Assembly (NCBI RefSeq): GCF_020991365.1
Contig: NZ_JAJLRA010000002.1
Coordinates: 1 to 64,000, forward strand
Length of the DNA stretch: 64,000 bases
Origin: Streptacidiphilus sp. ASG 303
Lineage (GTDB): Bacteria; Actinomycetota; Actinomycetes; Streptomycetales; Streptomycetaceae
Reading direction: 5' to 3'
In this document: piece by piece, positions 1 to 8,210 of the stretch
How the letters are laid out: each line of letters starts with the position of its first letter
Position numbering within the stretch: the stretch's first letter is position 1
Position numbers and translations under genes: made by a program
The notes under the pieces: generated by a model
Told to the model about the DNA's origin: nothing
Database searches by the model: none
Seen by the model: only the letters and a program-made list of their open reading frames with translations

Positions 1-144
1 CCCACTTCGATCGTTAAACACCCGATTCGCACGAAAACAGAGGTTTATCCGGGCCGTGGACGGGGCGCGGGGGTCTCCTACCGGGCGTCGTAATCCCCCA
101 CGGGCGTGTGAGCCTCTTCACGCGAAAGCCCCCTCCCGTGGATC

Positions 145-191
145 GCAAAGAAACGTTTGCAAAGAACTCTTGGCGGTTGTACGGTCGTCGC
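145..191 (+). promoter_or_regulatory. Promoter and direct-repeat operator of the ArsR/MFS pair
   Basis: A -35-like TTGCAA (157-162) and a -10-like TACGGT (180-185) are 17 bp apart. This puts the transcript start at about the ATG at 192, so the mRNA is probably leaderless. Two direct copies of GCAAAGAA (145-152 and 159-166) overlap the -35 box, and TTTGCAAA is itself a palindrome. They are the obvious site for autoregulation by the adjacent wHTH protein. The boxes and repeats are seen; the regulation is inferred. Confidence 0.5.
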
Positions 192-863
192 ATGGACGAC
201 CGCCGCGGGCCGGACCCCGCCACCGACGTCGTACTGGACGCCCGCGGACTGCGGGCCCTGGCGCACCCCGTCCGGGTGCAGCTCCTGGGCCTGCTGCGCC
301 GGCACGGGCCCTCGACCGCCACCCGGCTGGCCGACCGGACCGGGCTCACCTCGGGAGCCACCAGCTACCACCTGCGCCAGCTCGCCGCCGCGGGCTTCGT
401 CGAGGAGGACACCGGCCGCGGCAACGCCCGGGACCGCTGGTGGCGCTCCGTGCACCGGGTCACCCGGTTCGACGACCTCGACCTGGCCGCGCAGGAGCCC
501 GAGGCCACCCTGGCGTACCTCCAGTCGGTCGCCGCCGCGCACACCCTGAGCCTGCAGCGGACGCTGAACGAACTCCCGACCGCGCCGCGCGCCTGGCAGG
601 AGGCCTTCGACATGAGCGACTGGGCCCTGCGGCTGACGCCGGAGGAGGCCTGCGCCCTGCAGGAGGAGCTGGCGTCGGTGGTGGCCCGCTACCGCCAGGA
701 CACGCCCGGGGCGGCGGCGTCCGCACCGCCCGGGGCGCAGCGGGTCTCGGTGGTCTCCCACCTGCTGCCCGAGCTGGACGCGGACGGGGCGGACGCGGAC
801 GGGGCGGACACGGACGAGGCGGACACGGACGAGGCGGGCGCGGACGCGGAGGAGGAGTCGTGA
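192..863 (+). CDS. ArsR-type winged helix-turn-helix transcriptional regulator
   Basis: A 223-residue DNA-binding protein, probably the local repressor of the exporter that follows. Residues about 18-90 form a winged HTH of the ArsR kind (ALAHPVRVQLLGLL, then a recognition-helix stretch ending TSYHLRQLAAAGF). A helical region follows, and the C-terminus is an acidic Asp/Ala/Gly repeat encoded by near-identical short DNA repeats (775-850). I chose the ATG at 192 rather than the in-frame upstream start at 108 because the HTH begins soon after it and a promoter places the transcript start there. The stop overlaps the GTG of the MFS gene (GTGA), so the two are translationally coupled. The ligand is unknown. 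Confidence 0.85.
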   Translation: MDDRRGPDPATDVVLDARGLRALAHPVRVQLLGLLRRHGPSTATRLADRTGLTSGATSYHLRQLAAAGFVEEDTGRGNARDRWWRSVHRVTRFDDLDLAAQEPEATLAYLQSVAAAHTLSLQRTLNELPTAPRAWQEAFDMSDWALRLTPEEACALQEELASVVARYRQDTPGAAASAPPGAQRVSVVSHLLPELDADGADADGADTDEADTDEAGADAEEES

Positions 864-2284
864 GCGCACCGGCCACGGAGGCGCCCGCTGCGGAGGACCC
901 CGCCGGGCGGCGCGAGCTGCGGCCGCTGGCGGCGGTCCTCACGGCGACGGCGGTGTCGCTGACCGGCACCCGGATCTCCGCCGTCGCGCTCCCCTGGTTC
1001 GTCCTCGCCACCAGCGGCAGCGCCACCCGGACCGGCCTGGTCGCCTTCTGCGAGATGGCGCCCTACGTGCTGGTCAAGGCGCTCACCGGACCGCTGCTGG
1101 ACCGGGTCGGCCCGCGGCGGGCCTCCTGGACGGCCGACGCCGCCAGCGCCGTCGCGGCGGCGCTCGTCCCCCTGCTGCACGCCCTGGGGCTGCTGCACTT
1201 CGGGACGCTGCTGGCCCTGGTCGCCGCCGTCGGCGCGGTGCGCGGCCCCGGCGACCTGGCCAAGCACGTCATGGTGCCCGAGGCGGCCGAGCGCAGCCGG
1301 GTCCCGCTGGAGCGGGCGGCCGGCCTGGCCGGGGTGACCGAGCGGCTGGCCTCCACGGTCGGTCCGGCGGCGGGCGGCGCGCTGGTCGCGCTCGTCGGCC
1401 CGCTCGCCGGCGTGGCCGTGAACGCGGCCTGCTTCGCGCTCGGCGCCGTGGTGGTCGGCCTCGGCCTGCCGCGCGGCGCCGGCCGGTCCGCCGCCTCCCC
1501 GCAGGACGCGGAGGGCGGTGCCGGGCAGGGCTACTGGCAGCGGTTCGGGGAGGGGCTGCGCTTCCTGCGCGGCGACCGGCTGCTGCTCACCGTCAGTGTG
1601 ATGGTCGCCGTCACCAACCTGCTGGACGCGGGGTTCACGACGGTGCTGGTCCCGGTGTGGGCGAAGGAGTCCGGGGGCGGGCCCGCCGCCATCGGGCTCA
1701 CCGGGAGCGCCTGGGGCGTCGCGGCGGTCTGCGGGAGCCTGGTGGCGGCGGCGGTCGCGCACCGGATGCGGCGGCGGACCGTCTTCTTCGCGGGCTTCCT
1801 GGTGGCCGGTGCCCCCAAGTTCCTGGTCCTGGCCCTGGGCGCGCCGACGGGGGCGGTCCTGGCGGTCTTCGCCGCGGGCGGCTTCGGCGCGGGGTTCCTC
1901 AACCCGATCCTGGGGGCGGTCGCCTTCGAACGGGTGCCGCGCCGTCTGCTCGGACGCGTCGGCGCCATCGGGGACTCGCTGGCCTGGGCCGGCATCCCCC
2001 TGGGCGGCCTCCTCGGCGGCGCGGCCGTGGCCGCCGCCGGCCTGGCGCCGGTCCTGCTGGCGGCCGGCGGCGCGTACCTCCTCACCACGACCCTCACCGG
2101 GCTGCGGCCGGAGTGGCGCGGGATGGACCGGCGGCGCGGGCGGGGCGCGGGGGCGGCAGCCGTCCCCTCCCCCGCAGGCCCGCGGGAGCCCGCAGTTCCG
2201 CAGGAGCCCGCAGGGCTGCCGGACCCCGCCGGGGCCGCCGACGGCGGGCGGTCCGTGGCCGACGCCGTCGGCACGCCGGGCTGA
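860..2284 (+). CDS. MFS transporter, drug-efflux type
   Basis: A 474-residue integral membrane protein with about twelve hydrophobic segments, the normal size for a major facilitator exporter. The first segment carries SLTGTRISAVALPWFVL, typical of the MFS_1/MFS_3 group seen in actinobacterial efflux pumps, and a conserved loop follows (GPLLDRVGPRR). The C-terminus is a Pro/Ala-rich cytoplasmic tail. The GTG start at 860 overlaps the regulator's stop by four bases. The usual reading is a self-regulated efflux unit: the regulator senses a toxic compound and the pump removes it. The substrate cannot be read from the sequence. Confidence 0.88.
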   Translation: MSAPATEAPAAEDPAGRRELRPLAAVLTATAVSLTGTRISAVALPWFVLATSGSATRTGLVAFCEMAPYVLVKALTGPLLDRVGPRRASWTADAASAVAAALVPLLHALGLLHFGTLLALVAAVGAVRGPGDLAKHVMVPEAAERSRVPLERAAGLAGVTERLASTVGPAAGGALVALVGPLAGVAVNAACFALGAVVVGLGLPRGAGRSAASPQDAEGGAGQGYWQRFGEGLRFLRGDRLLLTVSVMVAVTNLLDAGFTTVLVPVWAKESGGGPAAIGLTGSAWGVAAVCGSLVAAAVAHRMRRRTVFFAGFLVAGAPKFLVLALGAPTGAVLAVFAAGGFGAGFLNPILGAVAFERVPRRLLGRVGAIGDSLAWAGIPLGGLLGGAAVAAAGLAPVLLAAGGAYLLTTTLTGLRPEWRGMDRRRGRGAGAAAVPSPAGPREPAVPQEPAGLPDPAGAADGGRSVADAVGTPG

Positions 2285-2311
2285 GGGGCGGCCGGGCTGA
2301 GGGGCGGGGGT

Positions 2312-2329
2312 GCCGGAGCCTCCTCCGGC
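2312..2329 (+). terminator. Possible weak terminator hairpin
   Basis: A 7-bp perfect stem (GCCGGAG/CTCCGGC) with a 4-nt loop lies 28 bp after the MFS stop. It has no T-tract. Confidence 0.3.
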
Positions 2330-2386
2330 CAGCGGGCGGGCGGCCCCGCAGGCCGGGAGGGGGCCTCCGGCCGGCTGGCGCACCGG

Positions 2387-2392
2387 TAGGGT
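2387..2392 (+). promoter_or_regulatory. -10 box of a leaderless promoter
   Basis: TAGGGT lies 8 bp before the ATG at 2401 and no Shine-Dalgarno sequence is visible, so the transcript probably begins at or next to the start codon. No convincing -35 box was found. Confidence 0.4.
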
Positions 2393-2400
2393 CGTCCGCC

Positions 2401-3633
2401 ATGGGCGGAGCGGCGGACGGGCTGAGGGCAGGCGGACTGACGGCGGGTCGGATCGGGGAGTGGTTCGGCGCCGACGGGGTGGGACGGGCCCGGACGGCGC
2501 CGCCGGCGGCCCTGGCGCACGGGCCGAGCCGCCGCTTCCTGGCGGAGGTGGGCCTGCCCCTGCGGGCCGCGGACCTGGAGCTGGCCCCGGACCTCGGCGC
2601 CGGCCGGGCCGCCCCCTCCCCCGGTGCTCCGCCCCGGCAGGGCCCGCCCGGGGAGGAGGGGCTGCTCGGGCTGGGCAGGCCCGCCTACGGCCTGGACCGG
2701 GTGGTGCTGGACGGCGCCACCGGGCGCGTCCACCTCGCCCGGCGACCCGGGACCGCGGCAGGGCCGGGACGGGACCTGCTCGCGTCGGACCTCTCGACGC
2801 TGGTGGCACTGGCGCGGGAGGTCGAGCTGGTGTGGCGGACCGCGTCCGACCCGGCGGCCCTCGGCGGCAGGCGCGGACCGGCCGTGGCCGACGAGGTCGC
2901 CGCGGCGGCCCTGGGGAGGATGCGGGAGATCGACCCGGAGGTGTTCGCGGGGGACGCCCCGCCCGCGCACTGGGCGCACGCCGTCCTGGCGCGGAGCCTG
3001 CGGTGGGGCGCGCGGCCCGGAGGTCCGGGCGGTCCGGCGTACGAGATCACGCCGGACCTGGTCGCCGAGCTCGGCGAACCGTACCGCTATGCGGAGGCGG
3101 ACCTGCCGGAGCGGCTCGTGCACGGGCCGACGCGCCGCCTGCTGGCCGAGGTGGGCGTGCCGCTGGGGGACGGCCTGTTCCAGGAGCCGGAGGAGCGGCT
3201 CGTCCCGTTCGGCGAGGCCTGGCCGGAGTGCTTCGAGGACGTGGAGCCCGGCGACCCGGACGCCCGGTGGCACCAGCGGGACTTCCTGCTGCTCGCGGGC
3301 TGGGTCGACGACCTGCCCGTGGTGCTGGACGGCGCCACGGGCCGGCTGGAGGTGCCCGTCGGCGGGGACGAGGGCCGGCCGGACGCCTACCTCAACCGGG
3401 ACCTCTCGGCCCTGCTCCACGTCTGCTGGGCCGTGCGGAGGGTCCGGACCGAGAACAGCCGCTGGAGGCGCGGACCAGCACCCCTGCCCTGGCGGGCCTA
3501 CGCCCCGGACGCCCTGCTGGGGATGTGGGCGGAGCGCCTGGTCGAGCACCTCGACCCGGAGGCCTTCGCGGAGCCGTCGCGGCCGTGGCGGTCCCTGGCC
3601 GAGGACGGCCCCATGGGAGGTCTGGCCGGATGA
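2401..3633 (+). CDS. Tandem SUKH-4-like protein
   Basis: A 410-residue soluble protein built as two copies of a SUKH-4-like fold. Both halves contain HGP(S/T)RR(F/L)LAEVG(L/V)PL, then VVLDGATGR, then a line ending DLS-LL/LV. The second copy is the better preserved and also has an EPYRY segment near its start. SUKH proteins are best known as immunity proteins against polymorphic toxins, and many in Streptomyces are orphans. No toxin is nearby, and the gene is coupled by an ATGA overlap to a small membrane protein. The family call comes from pattern recognition and the role is unknown. Confidence 0.72.
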   Translation: MGGAADGLRAGGLTAGRIGEWFGADGVGRARTAPPAALAHGPSRRFLAEVGLPLRAADLELAPDLGAGRAAPSPGAPPRQGPPGEEGLLGLGRPAYGLDRVVLDGATGRVHLARRPGTAAGPGRDLLASDLSTLVALAREVELVWRTASDPAALGGRRGPAVADEVAAAALGRMREIDPEVFAGDAPPAHWAHAVLARSLRWGARPGGPGGPAYEITPDLVAELGEPYRYAEADLPERLVHGPTRRLLAEVGVPLGDGLFQEPEERLVPFGEAWPECFEDVEPGDPDARWHQRDFLLLAGWVDDLPVVLDGATGRLEVPVGGDEGRPDAYLNRDLSALLHVCWAVRRVRTENSRWRRGPAPLPWRAYAPDALLGMWAERLVEHLDPEAFAEPSRPWRSLAEDGPMGGLAG

Positions 3634-4097
3634 CGGACGGCCGCGCGGCGGACGGACGGGCTGCGGACGGACGGGCTGCGGACGGAGGGAAGGAGACCCC
3701 GGGAGCGGCGGGGCGGGACGGCCGGGTGCGGTGGGCGGCGGCGGCCGCGGCGGCGGCGGTGCTCGCCGCCGGGCTCGTGCTCCGGGCGGCGGGCGGCGCG
3801 GCCGCCGCGTACAGCGGGGCCGCCCTGTACACGGCGCTGGTGTACGCGCTGGCGGTGCTGGCCGCCCCCCGGACGGCTCCGCGGGCGGCCGCGGCCGCCG
3901 CGCTGGGGTGGAGCTGGGCGGTGGAGTGCCTCCAGCTCACCGGGCTGCCCGCGCGGCTGTCGCAGCACAGCACCGCGGCCCGGCTGGTCCTCGGCTCCAC
4001 CTTCGACGCCCGCGACCTGGCCCTGTACGCGGTGGGCGCGCTCTGCTGCGGGCTCCTGCACACGGCGGCCCGGGCGGGCCGGCCGGCCGCACGGTGA
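3630..4097 (+). CDS. DUF2809 family small membrane protein
   Basis: A 155-residue protein with about four hydrophobic segments after a 40-residue polar N-terminus. The N-terminus carries three near-exact repeats of an Ala-Ala-Asp-Gly-Arg unit encoded by 15-bp DNA repeats. The membrane part resembles DUF2809: the pattern ELLQ/ECLQ is present as WAVECLQLTG, followed by GSTFDARDLALYAVG. The ATG overlaps the stop of the SUKH-4-like gene, so co-translation is likely. DUF2809 has no established function. Confidence 0.75.
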   Translation: MTDGRAADGRAADGRAADGGKETPGAAGRDGRVRWAAAAAAAAVLAAGLVLRAAGGAAAAYSGAALYTALVYALAVLAAPRTAPRAAAAAALGWSWAVECLQLTGLPARLSQHSTAARLVLGSTFDARDLALYAVGALCCGLLHTAARAGRPAAR

Positions 4098-4146
4098 CCC
4101 GCCCGGGCCGGCCGGCCGCACGGACGCGGCAGGCCGCGGGCGGCGC

Positions 4147-4962
4147 TCAGCCGGCGACGCGGCGGGCGTCGCGCGGCCCGGGGCAGTCGCCGACGGGCGG
4201 CTCGGGGTCGGAGGAGCGCACCTCCGGCGCGATGCCCTCGGTGGGCGCGGTGCGGCGGCGGCCGACGTCCGTACGCCAGGCCTCGAAGGCGGCGGTGGTG
4301 GCGGCGACCACGGCGAGGCCCAGCAGCCAGCCGCCGACCACGTCGCTCAGCCAGTGCACGCCGAGCGCCACCCGGGTGTAGCCGACGCCGACCACGGAGA
4401 CGACCGCCAGGGCCCACGGCAGCGGGCGCCACCGGCGGGGCACCATCGGCAGCAGGACCAGCAGCAGCACCGGGCAGCAGGTGGCCGCGGTCATGGCGTG
4501 GCCGGAGGGGAACGAGAAGCCGGGCGCGTGGGCGACCGGGTCGGGCAGCGAGGGGCGGGTGCGGGCGACGACCGTCTTGACCAGCAGGCCGACCAGGCCG
4601 CTCGCGGCGACGGTGACCGCCGCCCAGGCGGCGAGCCGCCAGGCGCGGCGGAACAGCAGCCAGACGACGAGGAGGACGGTGAGCAGCCGCATGGTCACCG
4701 GGTCCCAGACCATGTCGGTGAGGACCCGCAGGACGGAGACCAGGGCGGGGTGGGCCAGCGCCTGCTGGTGCAGGTCCTCGGCGGTGTCGCGGTCGAGGCG
4801 GAGCGCGGGCGGCCAGTGGGCCTCGACCAGCAGCAGCACCAGGCCGAACGGCACGGCCGCCACCGCGAAGGCGGCGACCGCGAGCAGCATCCGCATGCCC
4901 AGCCGCCGGTCGGGGCCGTAGCGGCCCGGGTCCAGGAATCCCACCATGTCACGTACACCCAT
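4147..4962 (-). CDS. PAP2-family membrane phosphatase
   Basis: A 271-residue integral membrane enzyme of the type 2 phosphatidic acid phosphatase family, which removes phosphate from lipid phosphates or undecaprenyl pyrophosphate at the outer membrane face. All three signature blocks are present: KTVVARTRPSLPDP, PSGHAM, and TRVALGVHWLSDV with the catalytic His. Six hydrophobic segments fit the family. The C-terminal 45 residues are polar and unique. It lies 45 bp downstream of the YihY/BrkB gene on the same strand, so the two are probably co-transcribed. MVGFLDP, at codon 6, is a possible later start. Confidence 0.85.
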   Translation of the reverse strand: MGVRDMVGFLDPGRYGPDRRLGMRMLLAVAAFAVAAVPFGLVLLLVEAHWPPALRLDRDTAEDLHQQALAHPALVSVLRVLTDMVWDPVTMRLLTVLLVVWLLFRRAWRLAAWAAVTVAASGLVGLLVKTVVARTRPSLPDPVAHAPGFSFPSGHAMTAATCCPVLLLVLLPMVPRRWRPLPWALAVVSVVGVGYTRVALGVHWLSDVVGGWLLGLAVVAATTAAFEAWRTDVGRRRTAPTEGIAPEVRSSDPEPPVGDCPGPRDARRVAG

Positions 4963-5007
4963 GGATGCCGCCCTACCCTCTCTCGAACGTTTCAGTGCCC
5001 GGCGCGC

Positions 5008-5961
5008 TCAGGCGCCCGGGTCCTCGGTGATCGGCTCGCGGACGCCCGCCCGCCTCGCCTCCAACTGGGCGGCGAAGGCCAGGCCCAGGAAGAGGGCGAG
5101 CGAGGTCAGGTAGCACCAGAGCAGCAGCGAGACGAACGCGCTGAGGGGCCCGTAGACGGACTTGAAGGAGCCCTCGGCGCCGACGTACAGGGCGAGCCCC
5201 CAGGTCGCCAGCGTCCACAGCAGGAGGTGGACGGCGGCTCCGAAGGCCAGCCAGGTGTAGCCGGGCTGGACGCGGCGCGGCGAGCGGCGGAAGACGACGC
5301 TGCCGGCGATGAGCGCGAGCAGGACGCCGACCGGCCAGCGCAGCACGTTCCAGGCGTCCACCGTGGCCGGGTCCAGGTGGTAGACCTGCGTGAGGGAGGC
5401 CGCGATGTCGGCCCCGGCCACCATCAGGACGAAGCCCACGCCCATGGGCAGGCCGGTGGCGACGGCCATGATCAGGCCCCGGGTGTACTTCAGGTGGAAG
5501 GGCCGGTCGCGCTCCACGCCGTAGATCCGGTTGGCGCCGCGCTCGATCTGGCACATGGCGGTGGCGACGTTGACGACCGAGAAGAGCAGGCCGAACCAGA
5601 GGGCGGCCTGGCTGCCGTCGCCCGCCTGCCGCCGGCTGCGGGACAGGGCGTCCTCCACGACCTGCTGGCTGGGTCCCGCGGTGATGCGGCGGATGGTCAG
5701 CTCGACGACCCGGCCGATGCCCTCGGTGTGCACGACGCTGGAGAGCCCGATCACCGCGATCGCGAACGGGACGAGCGAGAGCGCGGTCTGCAGGGCCAGG
5801 GCCCGGGAGTGGCTGAAGCCGTCGGCGTAGCGGAAGCGCAGGAAGGAGTCGCGCAGCAGCTTCCAGCCGCCGTAGCGCCGCAGGGCGGTCCAGGCGTCGT
5901 CGGCGGAGAGCTCCTCCCCCTGCATGTCGCGGGTCTGCGGGACGCGCGTGGCGGTACCCAT
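5008..5961 (-). CDS. YihY/virulence factor BrkB family membrane protein
   Basis: A 317-residue protein with about six membrane segments. It shows the YihY/BrkB pattern: an N-terminal helix, then ALALQTALSLVPFAIAV, a cytoplasmic stretch, and late segments with YGPLSAFVSLLLWCYLTS. The role of the family is unsettled; the old label ribonuclease BN is obsolete. I chose the ATG at 5961 because a GGAAGA-type ribosome site precedes it, and the longer frame upstream is low-complexity. It sits between two PAP2-type genes on the same strand, which suggests an envelope lipid role. Confidence 0.85.
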   Translation of the reverse strand: MGTATRVPQTRDMQGEELSADDAWTALRRYGGWKLLRDSFLRFRYADGFSHSRALALQTALSLVPFAIAVIGLSSVVHTEGIGRVVELTIRRITAGPSQQVVEDALSRSRRQAGDGSQAALWFGLLFSVVNVATAMCQIERGANRIYGVERDRPFHLKYTRGLIMAVATGLPMGVGFVLMVAGADIAASLTQVYHLDPATVDAWNVLRWPVGVLLALIAGSVVFRRSPRRVQPGYTWLAFGAAVHLLLWTLATWGLALYVGAEGSFKSVYGPLSAFVSLLLWCYLTSLALFLGLAFAAQLEARRAGVREPITEDPGA

Positions 5962-6140
5962 CGGTCTTCCTCTGTCTCCTTCGGTGGGGCGGTGCGGACG
6001 GTGGCGGCGGGGTGCGGGCGGGCGGCGGTGCGGACGGTGCGGGGACAGCGGCCGCCGGCCGCCCCGAGGGCGGCCGGCGGGCGGGGTGCCGGGGCCGGCC
6101 GGACGCCGGCGGCCGGGCACCTGCGGCCGGGCACCTGCGG

Positions 6141-7928
6141 TCAGGTGCCCGCGGTCAGCGGACCGGCCTCGCGGGCCGCGGGGGCGCGGTCCGCCGTCCC
6201 GCTCCCCGCCGCCCGGTCCCGGCCGGCGGCGCGGTCGGCGGGCAGCCGGACCAGAAGCGCCCCGGGCCGGACCTCGACCACGAGGGTACGGCCGTCGGCG
6301 ACGGCGTCGCCGTCGAGCTCACGGGGCTGGGGGCCGCCGAGGTCGAGTTCGACCCTGGCGGCGGTGAAGTACTCCAGGGCGCCGCGGGCGGCCCGCCGGG
6401 TGGGGGCGGCCTGCTCGGGGGTCCGGTCCCGGCCGGGCAGCATGCGGGCGCCCAGGTGCCCGGCGGCGGCGATCCAGCCGGCGGGTCCGCGGGGGTCGAG
6501 GAGCAGCACGTCCATGCGTCCGCTGTCGTGGCGGGCGTCCGGGAGCAGCGGGAGGCCGCCCTGGAGGGAGCCGACGTTGCCGACGACGGCCATCCGGGCG
6601 CGGCGGTGCAGCACGGGGCCGCCGTCGAGCCGGAGGGTGATCCGCATCCGGGGATCGCGCAGGTGGCGGGCGGCGGAGAGGAGGTACGCGACCCAGCCGA
6701 GGCGGGCCTTGAGCCGGTCGGAGGCGTCCCGGACCATGGCGGCGTCGAAGCCGGCGCCCGCCATGACCGTGAAGCAGGTGGGCTCGAGGCCGTCGCCGCT
6801 CGCCACGCCGAGGTCGACCGGGGCGGGCTCGCCGCCGAGGGCGTCGTCGAGGGCGGCCACCGGGTCGAGGGGCAGGCCGAGGTTGCGGGCGAGGAGGTTG
6901 CCGGTGCCGCAGGGCACGACGGCCATGGGCGTGCCGGTGCCGCACAGGCCGCCGGCGCAGGCCATCACGGTGCCGTCGCCGCCGCAGACGACGACGAGGT
7001 CGGCGCCGGAGGCGGCGGCGGCTGCGGCGGGGCCGCCGCCGGGGTCGTCGACGGTCGTCTCCGTCCACGCCTGGTCGGTGTAGCCGTGGCGGTCGAGGAC
7101 GGCGCGGAGGCGGGCGCGCAGGTCGTCGGAGGTGACCGTGGGGTTGTGGACCACGGCGGCGCGCAGGCCCGCGGCGCGGGGGCGCGGGGCGGCCACGGGC
7201 GCGGTGGACGCGGACGCGGTGGACGCGGCGGCGGACGCGGACGCGGCGGCCGGGGCGGGGCGGCCGGGCACCCAGGGGGACCGGCGGGCGAGGAGGGTGC
7301 GGCCCATGACGAGGAGCGCGCAGGTGCCGTTGACAAGGCCGCCGAGGACGTCGGTGGGGTGGTGCATGCCGCGGTAGAGGCGGGAGACGGCGACGGCGGG
7401 CGGGACGAGGAACAGGACCGCGGCCGCGACGTACCGCCAGGGGCCGCGCAGGCGGGAGAGCGCGAGGACGGCCAGTCCGCCGTAGAGGGCGGTGGAGGCA
7501 CCGGTGTGCCCCGAGGGGAAGCTGGAGGTGGGCGGCGCCCCGTCGAGGTGGTGCACCTCGGGCCGCGGCCGCTCCACGCACAGGGTGACCAGCAGGAAGA
7601 CGGCGGACTGGACGGCGACCGCGCCGCCGAGGAAAACGGCCTCGCGCCAGCGGGGCAGCCGCGGCAGCAGGAGCAGCGCCGCGATGCAGACCGCGGTGCC
7701 CGTCACGACGGCGGGCGTGTTGGCGATCGTGGAGAACCACGAGGTCACCGTGTTCCCGGTCGGGGTGCGGTGGGCGGCGAGGAAGCGGTTGACATTGTCC
7801 TCGGCGCTCACCGGGAGGTGGTGGGCCATCACCAGGGTGAGCAGGAGCCCCAGGCCCACCATGAGTGCCGCCTGCCCCAGCAGCAGCACACCGATCCGTC
7901 TCGCGGCAGGGCCGCTCTCCTTCAGCAT
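6141..7928 (-). CDS. PAP2 phosphatase-diacylglycerol kinase fusion
   Basis: A 595-residue two-domain protein. Residues 1-215 are a six-segment PAP2 membrane phosphatase with VERPRPEV, PSGHTG and SRLYRGMHHPTDV. A 30-residue Ala/Ser/Pro linker follows. Residues about 250-560 are a DAGK/LCB5-type lipid kinase with the nucleotide-binding motif VVVCGGDGTVMA and later GTGNLLARNLGLP. Such fusions are known in actinobacteria. They join a lipid phosphatase and a lipid kinase, which catalyse opposing reactions, in one chain. Substrates are inferred to be diacylglycerol/phosphatidate-like. It lies 179 bp upstream of the YihY gene, so shared transcription is possible. Confidence 0.9.
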   Translation of the reverse strand: MLKESGPAARRIGVLLLGQAALMVGLGLLLTLVMAHHLPVSAEDNVNRFLAAHRTPTGNTVTSWFSTIANTPAVVTGTAVCIAALLLLPRLPRWREAVFLGGAVAVQSAVFLLVTLCVERPRPEVHHLDGAPPTSSFPSGHTGASTALYGGLAVLALSRLRGPWRYVAAAVLFLVPPAVAVSRLYRGMHHPTDVLGGLVNGTCALLVMGRTLLARRSPWVPGRPAPAAASASAAASTASASTAPVAAPRPRAAGLRAAVVHNPTVTSDDLRARLRAVLDRHGYTDQAWTETTVDDPGGGPAAAAAASGADLVVVCGGDGTVMACAGGLCGTGTPMAVVPCGTGNLLARNLGLPLDPVAALDDALGGEPAPVDLGVASGDGLEPTCFTVMAGAGFDAAMVRDASDRLKARLGWVAYLLSAARHLRDPRMRITLRLDGGPVLHRRARMAVVGNVGSLQGGLPLLPDARHDSGRMDVLLLDPRGPAGWIAAAGHLGARMLPGRDRTPEQAAPTRRAARGALEYFTAARVELDLGGPQPRELDGDAVADGRTLVVEVRPGALLVRLPADRAAGRDRAAGSGTADRAPAAREAGPLTAGT

Positions 7929-8100
7929 GGTCGGCTTCTTGCCCGCGCCGGGCAGGAGATTCCTGCCGGGTTCCGGAAAGGGCGTCAGACCCGCTCCTTC
8001 GTCGGCCGCCGACCCCGCCCGGCCGTGCGGGCGGCGGCCGGACGGGGCGGCCCGCGGACGGGGCCGGGCGGCAGGGGTCGGGGCCGGGTCCTCGGGGCCG

Positions 8101-8210
8101 GCCGGGTGCCGGGTGCCGGGTGCCGGGTGCCGGGGGTCAGACGCCGGGGGTCAGACGCCGGGGGTCAGACGCCGGGGGTCAGACGCCGGGGGTCAGGTGC
8201 CGGGGGTCAG
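8101..8210. repeat. 14-bp tandem array spanning the CoA transferase stop codon
   Basis: Six copies of a 14-bp unit (GTCAGACGCCGGGG type, the two nearest the gene reading GTCAGGTGCCGGGG) have their TCA at 8137, 8151, 8165, 8179, 8193 and 8207. They adjoin a run of a 7-bp GGGTGCC unit (8101-8131). The last TCA is the minus-strand stop of the CoA transferase. Because 14 is not a multiple of 3, the array puts TGA in all three frames of the minus-strand transcript. Confidence 0.9.

Noticed and set aside
145-170. Mobile-element end or attachment site at the GCAAAGAA repeats
   Set aside because: There are no tRNA, integrase or transposase genes and no matching copy elsewhere in the window. An operator at the promoter explains the repeats.
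56-859. Long open frame upstream of and continuous with the MFS gene
   Set aside because: It overlaps the well-supported ArsR-type gene in another frame and has Arg/Pro/Gly-rich, shadow-like composition. The MFS domain begins only after the GTG at 860.
689-2809. A 706-codon open frame on the minus strand across the MFS gene
   Set aside because: A GC-bias shadow of the plus-strand MFS gene: low-complexity Arg/Gly/Ala product, no domain, no ribosome site.
4354-7083. A 909-codon plus-strand open frame over the PAP2/YihY region
   Set aside because: Its product is rich in His/Gln/Asp/Glu/Gly repeats typical of the antisense of a GC-rich gene, while the minus strand encodes three recognisable membrane proteins.
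8101-8210. CRISPR array
   Set aside because: The units are 14 bp, directly abutting, without unique spacers, and no cas genes are present.
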